NCBI GenBank assembly: GCA_947624445.1
Contig: CANQKF010000003.1
Span: 1 to 64,000 of the forward strand
DNA length: 64,000 nt
Reading direction: 5' to 3'
Source of the DNA: an uncultured Clostridia bacterium
GTDB lineage: Bacteria; Bacillota; Clostridia; Christensenellales; Borkfalkiaceae
Shown here: piece after piece, positions 16,458 to 27,181 of the stretch
Position numbering within the stretch: position 1 is the stretch's first letter
Layout: every line of letters starts with the position of its first letter
Notes under the pieces: generated by a model
The model's database searches: none
The model's input: only the letters and a program-made list of their open reading frames with translations
What the model was told of the DNA's origin: nothing
Translations under genes and position numbers: made by a program

Positions 16458-17516
16458 TTACAGGTCGAAGGCGATCGCCGTGATGTCGTCCGAAAAGGTG
16501 CCGCAGAAATCTTTCAGGGCGGATTTCAGGCGCTCGATGAACCGCTCGGCGCTCTCCGAACGCTGTAGGATCGCCTCCACGCGCTCCAAAGAGAACTCCT
16601 CGCCCGCGGGGTTGCGGCTCTCGGTCACGCCGTCGGTGAGCAGCACGAGGATGTCTCCCGCGCGGTAGCCGATCGTGCGGTCCTCGTAGCGGAAATCCTC
16701 GATCCAATTCGAGATGGGCGGCGCGGGCATGTCGATCTCCGAGATGCCGTATTCCCCCTTCAGCAAAATGGGGGCGTTGTGCCCCGCGGCGCAGTAGGTG
16801 ATGCGCTTCTCCGCCGCCGAAATGCGCGCCGCAACGGCGGTGATATACGACCGCTCGTCGAGGTTCAGTTCGCGGAACTTCGCCGAGAGCCCCATGAGGG
16901 CGCGGGCGGGAGAGGGATCGCTGCGGTCCCAGCCCGCCTTGACGAACGCGGAGAGCATGCCCGCCGAGATGCCCTTGCCCGAGACGTCGGCGAGAAAGCC
17001 CACCGTGTCCCCTCCGACGCTGTAAACATCGGGCAGGTCGCCGCCAATCTCACGGCAGGGGATGTAGGTAAAAGAATAGGGGGTGCCCCCCTTTCCCGTG
17101 GCGGGCGGGAGCAGCCGCTGCTGGATGCTCTGCGCGGAATACATCTCCTGCGCGATCTCGGTCTCGTAGGCGTTATCGACGGTCCCGAGCAAGAGCTTCC
17201 CGAGCGGCTCCACCTTCATGCGGAGCGCGAGCCCCTCCTCGCCGCTGCGGAGGATGAGCTTGCGGAAGGCCGTCTTGTTGGACGCGGCGACTTCGAGAAA
17301 GAGGTTGCGCAGCGGACAATAGGCACAGCGCACGCCCGCGCCGCATTCCCCCTCGGTCTCGCCGCAGCCCGTGACGTCGCGCAGACTCCCCCGCAGTTTG
17401 CCCGTGCGGAAATACTCCCCGAACGCGCGGTTCATATAGCGCACGCGGAGAGATCGGTCCACGACGATCGCGGCCGTCGGGATGCGGTTCAATACGTCAC
17501 GATACAGGTTTGTCAT
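16458..17516 (-). CDS. PAS domain – SpoIIE-type PP2C serine/threonine phosphatase
   Basis: 352 residues. Residues 1–125 form a PAS-like sensor (NRIPTAAIVVDRSLRVRYMN) containing Cys51, Cys58, Cys64 and Cys67 (CGETEGECGAGVRCAYC), a possible Fe–S or zinc site. Residues about 135–352 form an RsbU/SpoIIE-like phosphatase with the metal-binding blocks EIGGDLPDVY, FLADVSGKGISAGMLSAF, AGHNAPILL, LLTDGVTESRN and FSDDITAIAF. Such proteins usually dephosphorylate anti-anti-sigma factors, but no such partner is in the window. The ATG at 17516 is chosen from the PAS start; it overlaps the DagK gene by 20 bases. Confidence 0.88.
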   Translation of the reverse strand: MTNLYRDVLNRIPTAAIVVDRSLRVRYMNRAFGEYFRTGKLRGSLRDVTGCGETEGECGAGVRCAYCPLRNLFLEVAASNKTAFRKLILRSGEEGLALRMKVEPLGKLLLGTVDNAYETEIAQEMYSAQSIQQRLLPPATGKGGTPYSFTYIPCREIGGDLPDVYSVGGDTVGFLADVSGKGISAGMLSAFVKAGWDRSDPSPARALMGLSAKFRELNLDERSYITAVAARISAAEKRITYCAAGHNAPILLKGEYGISEIDMPAPPISNWIEDFRYEDRTIGYRAGDILVLLTDGVTESRNPAGEEFSLERVEAILQRSESAERFIERLKSALKDFCGTFSDDITAIAFDL

Positions 17517-18381
17517 ATGGTCCTTTGAAGAGCTTGAGTTTTCCGTGGACGACATGGGCGTCCATGATGCGGCAGGTCTCGATCTCGCCGTCGAACTGCG
17601 CGCAGCTGCCCTCGATCTGCACGACGCGCACCCGTTCGCAGCGGATGTGCCGCACGATCGGGCGGCCGATGATCTTCCCCCGCATGAGGTGGATGAGCTC
17701 GAAGGGGATACGGATGCGGCGGGGGCAATCGACGACGACAAGATCGAGGAGGCCGTCGTCGATCTCCGCGGGCGGGCAGATCGGGATGCCGCCCCCGAAC
17801 TGCTTTCCGTTGCAGACGGCGACGATGAGCGCCTTCTTCGCGAGCACTTCGCCGTTCACGGTGATCTCCACTTTCTGCCCCTTATATTTGGCGAGGGAAA
17901 CGAGCAAGCTCCTGAAATATTTCCCACGTTTCCCCCCGTGTTTCATCCGATAGCAGCGCGCGAGGATATCGACGTCGATGCCCAGCCCCGCAATATTCAG
18001 GCTGCGCCTGCCGTCGTCGCACTCGATAAAGTCGACGGGGGTCGCCGTGCCGCCGAGGATGAGATCGAGCGCCGCGAGCCCATTCGGCAGCCGCGCGCTT
18101 GCGGCGAAATCGTTGCCCGTGCCCACGGAAAGAATGCCGAGGCTGACGTTTTCGGGAACGGCGATCCCGCTCAAAACGTCGCACACGGTGCCGTCGCCGC
18201 CCACGGCGACGAGGTCGACGGGTCCCTCCGAAGAGAGCTTGCGCACGATCTCGCGCGACGCTTCGCGGCTCTCGCCCATGTGGAAATCGAAGGGGACGCC
18301 CGCCTCCTTACACCGTGCGGCGATCCCATCGAGCAGTGCCGAGAGCTTTTTGACATGCGGATTGATGATGAAATGCAACAA
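17497..18381 (-). CDS. diacylglycerol kinase-like lipid kinase (DagK/YegS family)
   Basis: 294 residues. The DAGK catalytic signature VGGDGTVCDVLSG is at 60–72, followed by LGILSVGTGNDFA and the C-terminal beta-sandwich. It phosphorylates diacylglycerol or a related lipid at the membrane. The start is a TTG at 18381, preceded at 8 bases by GAGGAGG; the reading frame remains open upstream, but this gives the standard N-terminus LLHFIINP. Its promoter shares its -35 box with the divergent cca gene. Confidence 0.88.
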   Translation of the reverse strand: MLHFIINPHVKKLSALLDGIAARCKEAGVPFDFHMGESREASREIVRKLSSEGPVDLVAVGGDGTVCDVLSGIAVPENVSLGILSVGTGNDFAASARLPNGLAALDLILGGTATPVDFIECDDGRRSLNIAGLGIDVDILARCYRMKHGGKRGKYFRSLLVSLAKYKGQKVEITVNGEVLAKKALIVAVCNGKQFGGGIPICPPAEIDDGLLDLVVVDCPRRIRIPFELIHLMRGKIIGRPIVRHIRCERVRVVQIEGSCAQFDGEIETCRIMDAHVVHGKLKLFKGPYDKPVS

Positions 18382-18414
18382 GTCCGCGTCCTCCTCTTCC
18401 TCTGTACTATGTTT

Positions 18415-18466
18415 ATTATACAATATTCTTGCGCGGATTGCAATTTTTTTGGGAATGTGGTATAAT
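18415..18466. promoter_or_regulatory. divergent promoters with one shared palindromic -35 box
   Basis: The hexamer TTGCAA at 18438–18443 is its own reverse complement. Rightwards it is followed by 17 bases and TATAAT (18461–18466) for cca; leftwards by 17 bases and TATAAT (18420–18415) for the DagK gene. Both genes can therefore use the same -35 element, but not at the same time. Confidence 0.8.
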
Positions 18467-18502
18467 GTTTTTACGAAAAAATCCCCGCGCAATGCGGGTC
18501 AA

Positions 18503-19876
18503 ATGAACGCCATGCGCAAATTTCTGCCCGAAAACTTACTCCGTCTCGCCGAGACCTGCCCCGCGCCCCTCTATCTGGTGGGCGGGAGTGTGCGCGATTT
18601 TCTGCTCGGCTACCCCATCGGCGACGCGACGGACTACGATCTCTCCTCCCCCCTTTCCGCGGAGGAATTTCTCGCCGCGGCGAAGGACGCGGGCTTTGCG
18701 GCGCGCGCCGTCTACCGCAACACGGGCACCGTGAAGCTCGAGGACGCGCAGGGCTTCGGCTATGAGTTCTCCCGCTTCCGCTCCGACCGCTATGTGCGCG
18801 GCGAACACGTCCCCGCCGAGATCTTCTTCACCGAGGAGATCGAGCTCGACGCCCGCCGCCGCGATTTCTGCGCAAACGCCGTCTACTATGACATTCGGGG
18901 GGGGACGTATGTCGATCCTTTGGGTGGGATCGGGGATATCGGGCGGAAGATCCTCCGCACCGTGCGCGATCCGCGGCAGGTGTTCGGCGAGGACGGGCTG
19001 CGCCTCATGCGCCTTGCGCGCATCGCTGCCGAGCTCGGATTTTCGCCCGACGCCGCCTGCCTTGCGGGGGCGAAGGAGAACGCCGCGCTCATCGGGGACA
19101 TCGCGCCCGAACGCGTCTTTGCCGAGCTCACCCGCATCCTCTACGCCGATGAAAAGCACGGCATTCCCGAGGACCCCTACCGCGGGCTGTGCCTTCTGCG
19201 CGATACGGGCGTGCTTTCCCGCATCCTGCCCGAACTTGCGGCGGGGGAGGGGATCTCCCAGCGGGCAGACTTCCACAGCTACGACTGCCTGGAACATTCC
19301 CTGCGCTGCGTGCGGTATGCCCCCCGCGCCGTCCGCTTCGCCGCCCTCTTCCACGACGTCGGCAAGCCCTACTGCGCCGCGGCCTACGGCAACTTCCACG
19401 ACCACCCCGCCGAGGGAGAACGCATCACGCGGGAGGCGCTCGCCCGTCTCAAAGCCCCCCGCCGCCTCACGGAGGAGACGGCCATGCTCGTCGGGGCGCA
19501 CATGTACGACTTCGACTGCAAGGCGCGGCAGAGCAAGGTCCGCCGCATGATCGTGCGCCTCGGCGACCGCCTTCCCCTGCTCCTCGCGCTCAAACAGGCG
19601 GACTTCTCCGCCTGCAAAGACGACCTCTCCCCCGCCCCCACCGTCGTCAAGTGGGAACGGGAGCTCGAACGCATGAAAAACGAGGGCGTCCCCCTTCGTT
19701 TGCGCGATCTCGCCCTCGGCGGAGCCGATCTCCGCGCCCTCGGCGTCCCCGCGCAGGAGACGGCAACCATGCTCGAAGCGCTCTTCGATTTCTGCCTGCC
19801 CGACGGCACCCGCAACACAAAGGAGCGGCTCACGGCATACGTGCTGCGCAGGCTCGGCGCGCGGAAGGCGCCGTAA
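18503..19876 (+). CDS. cca: CCA-adding tRNA nucleotidyltransferase
   Basis: 457 residues. Nucleotidyltransferase head: YLVGGSVRDFLLG with the metal-binding DYD of DATDYDLSS; the RRDFCANAVYYD and EDGLRLMRLARIAAEL blocks are typical of class II enzymes. A C-terminal HD phosphohydrolase-type domain (AALFHDVGKP) is present. It adds or repairs the tRNA 3' CCA end; some relatives only add A or CC, and this cannot be told here. Two ATGs (18503 and 18512) are possible. Transcribed from the shared divergent promoter. Confidence 0.93.
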   Translation: MNAMRKFLPENLLRLAETCPAPLYLVGGSVRDFLLGYPIGDATDYDLSSPLSAEEFLAAAKDAGFAARAVYRNTGTVKLEDAQGFGYEFSRFRSDRYVRGEHVPAEIFFTEEIELDARRRDFCANAVYYDIRGGTYVDPLGGIGDIGRKILRTVRDPRQVFGEDGLRLMRLARIAAELGFSPDAACLAGAKENAALIGDIAPERVFAELTRILYADEKHGIPEDPYRGLCLLRDTGVLSRILPELAAGEGISQRADFHSYDCLEHSLRCVRYAPRAVRFAALFHDVGKPYCAAAYGNFHDHPAEGERITREALARLKAPRRLTEETAMLVGAHMYDFDCKARQSKVRRMIVRLGDRLPLLLALKQADFSACKDDLSPAPTVVKWERELERMKNEGVPLRLRDLALGGADLRALGVPAQETATMLEALFDFCLPDGTRNTKERLTAYVLRRLGARKAP

Positions 19877-19968
19877 ATTCCGTGCAAACAAGGCGCGCGG
19901 CGCGGCAAAATCAGGAAAGCCGCGCGGAAGTTCCCTCGCGTATCGCCGAACCTACCCCCGAAAAACGC

Positions 19969-19997
19969 TTGCATTTTCTTTTCCGTTGTATTATAAT
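19969..19997 (+). promoter_or_regulatory. promoter of the 1,215-residue repeat protein
   Basis: TTGCAT (19969–19974), 17-base spacer, TATAAT (19992–19997). The preceding stretch (19877–19968) holds a GC-rich inverted repeat (CGCGCGGC…GCCGCGCG) but no gene. Confidence 0.75.
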
Positions 19998-20053
19998 GGT
20001 CGTATATCATATCGGCGCGGGGCGGATCCCGCGCAATTTCATGGGAGGACGAT

Positions 20054-23701
<3,648 letters not shown>

Positions 23702-23758
23702 TCTCGACGGCGGCGGCCGAAAAAACAAAAATTTTGCGCCTTTGCGGGGCAGAATCCT

Positions 23759-23787
23759 TTGACTTACGCAAAAAAATAACGTATAAT
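23759..23787 (+). promoter_or_regulatory. promoter of rpsF–ssb–rpsR
   Basis: TTGACT (23759–23764), 17-base spacer, TATAAT (23782–23787). Confidence 0.8.
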
Positions 23788-23810
23788 AAAAAAACAAAAG
23801 TCGAAAACCT

Positions 23811-23836
23811 TGCGCGTCCCGCACGAAGGGCGCGCC
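23811..23836 (+). promoter_or_regulatory. possible S6:S18 autoregulatory leader hairpin
   Basis: In the rpsF leader, GCGCG-T-CCC can pair with GGG-CGCGC around a GCACGAA loop, followed by CCG. Many bacteria carry an RNA hairpin at this place that binds the S6:S18 complex; the match to that motif here is judged by eye only. Confidence 0.35.
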
Positions 23837-23860
23837 GAAAAGACCGGGAGGTAAAAAAGT

Positions 23861-24148
23861 ATGCAGAAGTATGAGATGCTCATGCTGCTCGTGAACGACC
23901 TGGAGGACGAAGCGAAGGAAGCGGAAATCAAGAAGTACGCCGATATCGTCGCCGCCATGGGAGGGAACGTGGAGGCAACCGATAAGTGGGGCACAAAGAA
24001 GCTCGCTTATGCCATCGACGACAAGACGGAAGCCTATTACGTTCTTCTCACGTTCCGTGCACCCGGGGCAGTCGTTGCCGAGCTCGACCGCGTTGCGGGG
24101 ATCTCGAGCAACATCTTGCGCCGCGTCATCACAAAAGTTGAGGAGTAA
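23861..24148 (+). CDS. rpsF: 30S ribosomal protein S6
   Basis: 95 residues with the S6 start YEMLMLLVNDLEDEAKEAEI and the conserved GGNVEATDKWGTKKLAYAI and YYVLLTF blocks. Binds the central domain of 16S rRNA together with S18. The ribosome-binding site is GGGAGGT. First gene of the conserved rpsF–ssb–rpsR operon; ssb starts 4 bases after its stop codon. Confidence 0.97.
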   Translation: MQKYEMLMLLVNDLEDEAKEAEIKKYADIVAAMGGNVEATDKWGTKKLAYAIDDKTEAYYVLLTFRAPGAVVAELDRVAGISSNILRRVITKVEE

Positions 24149-24151
24149 GCC

Positions 24152-24595
24152 ATGAATAAGGTATTTTTGATCGGAAACCTCACCCGCGATCCCGAGCTCA
24201 CCGAAACGGCGGGCGGCGTGAGCGTGTGCCACTTTGCGATCGCGGTCAACCGCTCGTATACCGCGCAAGACGGCGAGCGCCAGACCGATTTCTTCAACGT
24301 CACCGCTTGGCGGGGGCTCGCGGATACCGTCGCGAAATATGTGAAGAAGGGCAGCAAAGTCGCCGTTTCCGGCAGCATCCAGATCCGCAATTATGAGGAT
24401 AACCAGGGGAACCGCAGAACGGCGGTCGATGTGATCGCGCAGGATGTGGAATTTCTGACCACCAGAACGGGCGGGAACGAAGATTTCTACGACGCCCCCG
24501 CCAATAATGCTTCCGAACAGAGAAGCAACAATGCGCCCGCAAAGCGGAAGCCCGCCCTCGAGACCTTCGACGACGACGGCGATATCCCGTTTTAA
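24152..24595 (+). CDS. ssb: single-stranded DNA-binding protein
   Basis: 147 residues. OB-fold N-domain (MNKVFLIGNLTRDPELTET … FFNVTAWRGLADTVAKYVKKG), a short linker, and the acidic C-terminal tip DDDGDIPF that recruits partner proteins. Coats single-stranded DNA in replication and repair. Located between rpsF and rpsR as in most Firmicutes; the AGGAGT ribosome-binding site overlaps the end of rpsF. Confidence 0.97.
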   Translation: MNKVFLIGNLTRDPELTETAGGVSVCHFAIAVNRSYTAQDGERQTDFFNVTAWRGLADTVAKYVKKGSKVAVSGSIQIRNYEDNQGNRRTAVDVIAQDVEFLTTRTGGNEDFYDAPANNASEQRSNNAPAKRKPALETFDDDGDIPF

Positions 24596-24628
24596 GGCGC
24601 AAATCTGAAAAATTAAGGAGACATCGCC

Positions 24629-24964
24629 ATGGATGAGAACGAAGTGAAAGTCCCCGAGACGGAGGCGCCCGCAGAGACGGCCGCCCCCCGCGAAAAAGGG
24701 GAAAAGGGGGACCGCCCGGAAAGAGGCGACCGCCCCGCAAAGAAGAATTTCAAAAAGCAGAACTTCAAAAAAGTCTGCGCTTTCTGCCAGGATAAGTCTG
24801 CGATCGACTACAAGGAGGCCGCAAAGCTCCGCAAGTACATCGCCGAGGGCGGAAAGATCCTGCCCCGCCGCATGACGGGCACCTGCGCAAAGCACCAGCG
24901 CGAACTTGCGATCGCCATCAAGCGCGCCCGCATCGCCGCGCTTTTGCCCTTCCGCGCAGAGTAA
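24629..24964 (+). CDS. rpsR: 30S ribosomal protein S18 with N-terminal extension
   Basis: 111 residues; the S18 core (about 40–108, [23 protein letters not shown] … [26 protein letters not shown]) is normal. The first ~38 residues are an extra Glu/Pro/Lys-rich tail ([20 protein letters not shown]), so the protein is longer than the usual 75–80 residues. CxxC plus a later Cys may bind metal, as in other C+ type S18. A TTAAGGAG ribosome-binding site precedes it. Confidence 0.96.
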   Translation: MDENEVKVPETEAPAETAAPREKGEKGDRPERGDRPAKKNFKKQNFKKVCAFCQDKSAIDYKEAAKLRKYIAEGGKILPRRMTGTCAKHQRELAIAIKRARIAALLPFRAE

Positions 24965-25058
24965 TCGGAACTTGTTGTAAAGATACAACCCCAATTTATA
25001 GGAAAGATACAAAACCTTTCCTGCCTCGGGGATATGATCTTTACAAACTCCATCCAAC

Positions 25059-25102
25059 CGCAAAAAGGGCCCTACCGCCACGGTAAGGCCCTTTTTTCTA
25101 CC
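25059..25102 (+). terminator. terminator hairpin, copy 1 of a 44-bp repeat
   Basis: AAAGGGCC-CTACCG pairs with CGGTA-AGGCCCTTT around CCA with one mismatch, followed by a T tract. It probably ends the rpsF–ssb–rpsR transcript and, on the other strand, the 25192 gene. A near-identical copy (42 of 44 bases) is at 26673–26716. Confidence 0.85.
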
Positions 25103-25191
25103 TTTTTTCTACCTTTTTTACCCGACTTCTCCCCTCTTCTCGGCAATGCCTCTCCTCGCGGGGCGGGTGCGCGCATCGTCCTAAAAATACA

Positions 25192-25671
25192 TTACTCCGC
25201 GCTCTTTTCGTTTTTTCCGAACCGAACGACCTGCTTGATCGCGGAACCGATCCGCGCGACGTTGAGGATCAGAAAGATGGGAAGTACGATCGGCCCCACC
25301 ACAACTCCCGCCAGCGCACCCGCGAAAAATCCGATCACCATCTCGCGGACGGGATGATTGCTGACGGTGACATTCCCGTAGGGATCCGACTCCACGGTGT
25401 AAGTATTCGCACCGTCCCGCGCCCCCCGTCCGCCCTCTTTTTTCGCCATCCGCAGCACTGTGCCGAGAATGGGGATCGCGCAGATCGCACCCCAAACCAA
25501 CCAGCCGACGATCCTGTCCATCCCCTCATAGCCGAGGAACAGCACGAGCCCGACCACAAAGCATACGATCGCGATCACGCACCAGACCGAATAAAAGACA
25601 ATGCCCCTGACTGCACCCGATTTCGTAGCATATTGCTTGATGCCGAAATCTGCAATGCTCTTTTGTGCCAT
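25192..25671 (-). CDS. membrane protein controlled by Xre operators
   Basis: 159 residues, no recognised family. Two hydrophobic helices (VFYSVWCVIAIVCFVVGLVLFL; IVGWLVWGAICAIPILGTVL), a polar loop (about 78–105, ending TYTVESDPYGNVTVSNHP), then further helices (MVIGFFAGALAGVVVGPIVLPIFLIL). The ribosome-binding site is AAGGAG. The promoter is a perfect consensus directly overlapped by a TATAGAA/TTCTATA palindrome, so tight repression is likely. Its partners are the xre gene and the membrane protein at 26161. Confidence 0.8.
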   Translation of the reverse strand: MAQKSIADFGIKQYATKSGAVRGIVFYSVWCVIAIVCFVVGLVLFLGYEGMDRIVGWLVWGAICAIPILGTVLRMAKKEGGRGARDGANTYTVESDPYGNVTVSNHPVREMVIGFFAGALAGVVVGPIVLPIFLILNVARIGSAIKQVVRFGKNEKSAE

Positions 25672-25696
25672 GTTATCTCCTTTTCCCGCACGGGAT

Positions 25697-25712
25697 TATA
25701 GAATTTTCTATA
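25697..25712. promoter_or_regulatory. operator O1 (TATAGAA-TT-TTCTATA)
   Basis: Seven-base arms, perfect, two-base centre. It abuts the -10 box of the 25192 gene promoter and covers its transcription start, a classic repression position. Confidence 0.8.
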
Positions 25713-25740
25713 TTATATCATTCTTGCGCGCTGTTGTCAA
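25712..25740 (-). promoter_or_regulatory. consensus promoter of the 25192 membrane protein gene
   Basis: Minus-strand TTGACA (25740–25735), 17-base spacer, TATAAT (25717–25712): a perfect match at both boxes. Confidence 0.9.
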
Positions 25741-25747
25741 GAAAATT

Positions 25748-25763
25748 TATAGAAATTTCTATA
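25748..25763. promoter_or_regulatory. operator O2 (TATAGAAATTTCTATA)
   Basis: Perfect 16-bp palindrome just upstream of the -35 box of the 25192 gene; its centre is 51 bases (about five helical turns) from O1. Confidence 0.8.
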
Positions 25764-25796
25764 TCGTTTGCGGGAAAAATCAACGCATGGCACGCG

Positions 25797-26009
25797 TCAG
25801 TAATCCTCGCGAAGTCCGAGCAGATATTCGGGAGAAATTTCGAGGGCGAGCGTCATCTGTCTCAAATTGTCGTAGCCGGGCTTTGCCTTCCCTTTGAGCC
25901 ATTCGCTCACTTGCGACTGTTTCACCCCTACCAGCGCGGCGAATGCTTCCTGCGTCATATTGTTCTCCATCAGATATTCCTTCAAGACTTCCGAAAAATT
26001 CCGTTTCAT
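25797..26009 (-). CDS. small Xre-family (Cro/CI-type) repressor
   Basis: 70 residues, almost entirely one helix-turn-helix domain: MTQEAFAALVGVKQSQVSEWLKGKAKPGYDNL, ending ISPEYLLGLREDY. It has no sensor or protease domain, so induction must come from elsewhere or from changes in its amount. The ribosome-binding site is AAGGAGG. Palindromes O3 and O4 lie in its own upstream region, suggesting autoregulation; O1/O2 and O5 lie at the two neighbouring membrane-protein promoters. Confidence 0.92.
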   Translation of the reverse strand: MKRNFSEVLKEYLMENNMTQEAFAALVGVKQSQVSEWLKGKAKPGYDNLRQMTLALEISPEYLLGLREDY

Positions 26010-26033
26010 AGAGATCCTCCTTGTCCTATTATT

Positions 26034-26053
26034 CTTATAGAATTTTCTATAAG
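26034..26053. promoter_or_regulatory. operator O3
   Basis: CTTATAGAA-TT-TTCTATAAG, perfect 9-bp arms, 25 bases upstream of the xre start codon. Likely autoregulatory site. Confidence 0.8.
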
Positions 26054-26065
26054 ATGTGCAGACAA

Positions 26066-26079
26066 ATAGAATTTTCTAT
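26066..26079. promoter_or_regulatory. operator O4
   Basis: ATAGAA-TT-TTCTAT, 6-bp arms, centred 29 bases from O3. The shortest of the five copies, so possibly a weaker site. Confidence 0.7.
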
Positions 26080-26099
26080 GGAAAATATCTGCATTTCGG

Positions 26100-26128
26100 T
26101 TGACATCTATGGCGGAATCTGCTATCCT
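26100..26128 (+). promoter_or_regulatory. promoter of the 26161 membrane protein gene
   Basis: TTGACA (26100–26105), 17-base spacer, TATCCT (26123–26128). The -10 box overlaps operator O5. Confidence 0.75.
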
Positions 26129-26153
26129 TGTTATAGAATTTTCTATAACAAGG
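26126..26153. promoter_or_regulatory. operator O5, longest palindrome
   Basis: Left arm CCTTGTTATAGAA, centre TT, right arm TTCTATAACAAGG: 13-bp arms without mismatch, spanning the -10 box and transcription start of the 26161 gene. Confidence 0.85.
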
Positions 26154-26160
26154 GCAGGAA

Positions 26161-26646
26161 ATGAAAGGTCATCGGGTCATGTCGAGAGAAAAATGGATGC
26201 GCGTGAAGTGGATCCTGTTCGCAGTCGCATGGGTGTGGGAGATCGGTTTTGCGACGGGATTTTTTCTGCTGATGGCAAGCGGCGCAAGCGGCTTGTTCTG
26301 GAAATTGCTCCTCGTCTATCTCGCATGGGCGATCCCCGACGGATTTTTGGTCGCAAGCGTCTTTCATGCCGAATTTGTCGTCGGGCTCAACGAGTCCGAC
26401 GAAAAATACAACAGCGAGGGACATATGCGGTATGAAACGCAAACAAAAAGCGACGCCTATTTCAATTTGGACGGCGACCTCGTGATCACCGAACAGGAAA
26501 GCGGCCGTTGGGTGCAGGATACGCAGAATTCTCTCGGAAAATTCACGCTGTGCTATCTCTTGCTCTTCCCCATCCTCTTCCTCGTGGACGGCATTATCAT
26601 CCTTATCCGCCTCATTTGGCAAACCCACCGCTTGAAAAAACATTGA
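26161..26646 (+). CDS. membrane protein controlled by Xre operator O5
   Basis: 161 residues, no recognised family. Two hydrophobic helices near the N-terminus (WILFAVAWVWEIGFATGFFLL; LLLVYLAWAIPDGFLVASVFH), a polar middle section (about 75–120, ESDEKYNSEGHMRYETQTKSD…), and a C-terminal helix (LCYLLLFPILFLVDGIIILI). The layout helices–polar loop–helices resembles the 25192 protein although the sequences do not clearly align. A second ATG at 26179 is an alternative start. Expression is expected only when the repressor is released. Confidence 0.8.
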   Translation: MKGHRVMSREKWMRVKWILFAVAWVWEIGFATGFFLLMASGASGLFWKLLLVYLAWAIPDGFLVASVFHAEFVVGLNESDEKYNSEGHMRYETQTKSDAYFNLDGDLVITEQESGRWVQDTQNSLGKFTLCYLLLFPILFLVDGIIILIRLIWQTHRLKKH

Positions 26647-26672
26647 ACGCCTCTTTCTGAAACATTTCATTC

Positions 26673-26716
26673 CGCAAAAAGGACCCTACCGCCACGGTAA
26701 GGCCCTATTTTCTACC
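26673..26716 (+). terminator. terminator hairpin, copy 2 of the 44-bp repeat
   Basis: Same hairpin as at 25059–25102 with two substitutions, 27 bases after the stop codon of the 26161 gene. The two copies bracket the Xre cassette. Confidence 0.8.
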
Positions 26717-26838
26717 ATTTTTGCCCATATTATAAATGGGGAACGGAAAAATCAAGCAAATCGGAAATTTTTTTACGACACAATTTCTATATCGATGTCG
26801 TGCGTCCTTTTCTTCGGGAAAAACCAGAAAAATCGAAA

Positions 26839-26859
26839 AAGTGCCACCATGTGGCACTT
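26839..26859 (-). terminator. terminator of the hisS–trxA transcript
   Basis: AAGTGCCAC pairs perfectly with GTGGCACTT around CAT; T-rich exit on both strands. Five bases past the trxA stop codon. Confidence 0.85.
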
Positions 26860-26863
26860 CTTT

Positions 26864-27178
26864 TCATTGCAGGTTGGTTTTCAGGAACAGCCGCATCCCC
26901 TCTTCGGGCACAAAACCCAGGTTGTGCGCCTTCACCTTGCCGTCTGCAAAGATGTAGACGTCGGGAATGGAGAAGATCCCGAGCGACGCCGCGAGGTCGC
27001 CGTTTTCATCGACGTTGACCTTCACAAACTTCGCTTCGGGGAACTCCGCGGAAAGTTTTTCCATCACAGGTCCCAACATTCTGCAGGGCCCACACCACGG
27101 CGCCCAGAAATCGCACACGACGGTCTCCCCCGCCTCCACGAGCGCGTCGAGCGCATGTCCTTCCATTTCGGTAACCAT
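26864..27178 (-). CDS. trxA: thioredoxin
   Basis: 104 residues with the active site WAPWCGPCRML and the conserved cis-proline region (GIFSIPDVYIF). General thiol-disulfide reductant of the cytoplasm. Starts 3 bases after the hisS stop codon, so it is co-transcribed with it. Confidence 0.95.
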   Translation of the reverse strand: MVTEMEGHALDALVEAGETVVCDFWAPWCGPCRMLGPVMEKLSAEFPEAKFVKVNVDENGDLAASLGIFSIPDVYIFADGKVKAHNLGFVPEEGMRLFLKTNLQ

Positions 27179-27181
27179 ATC

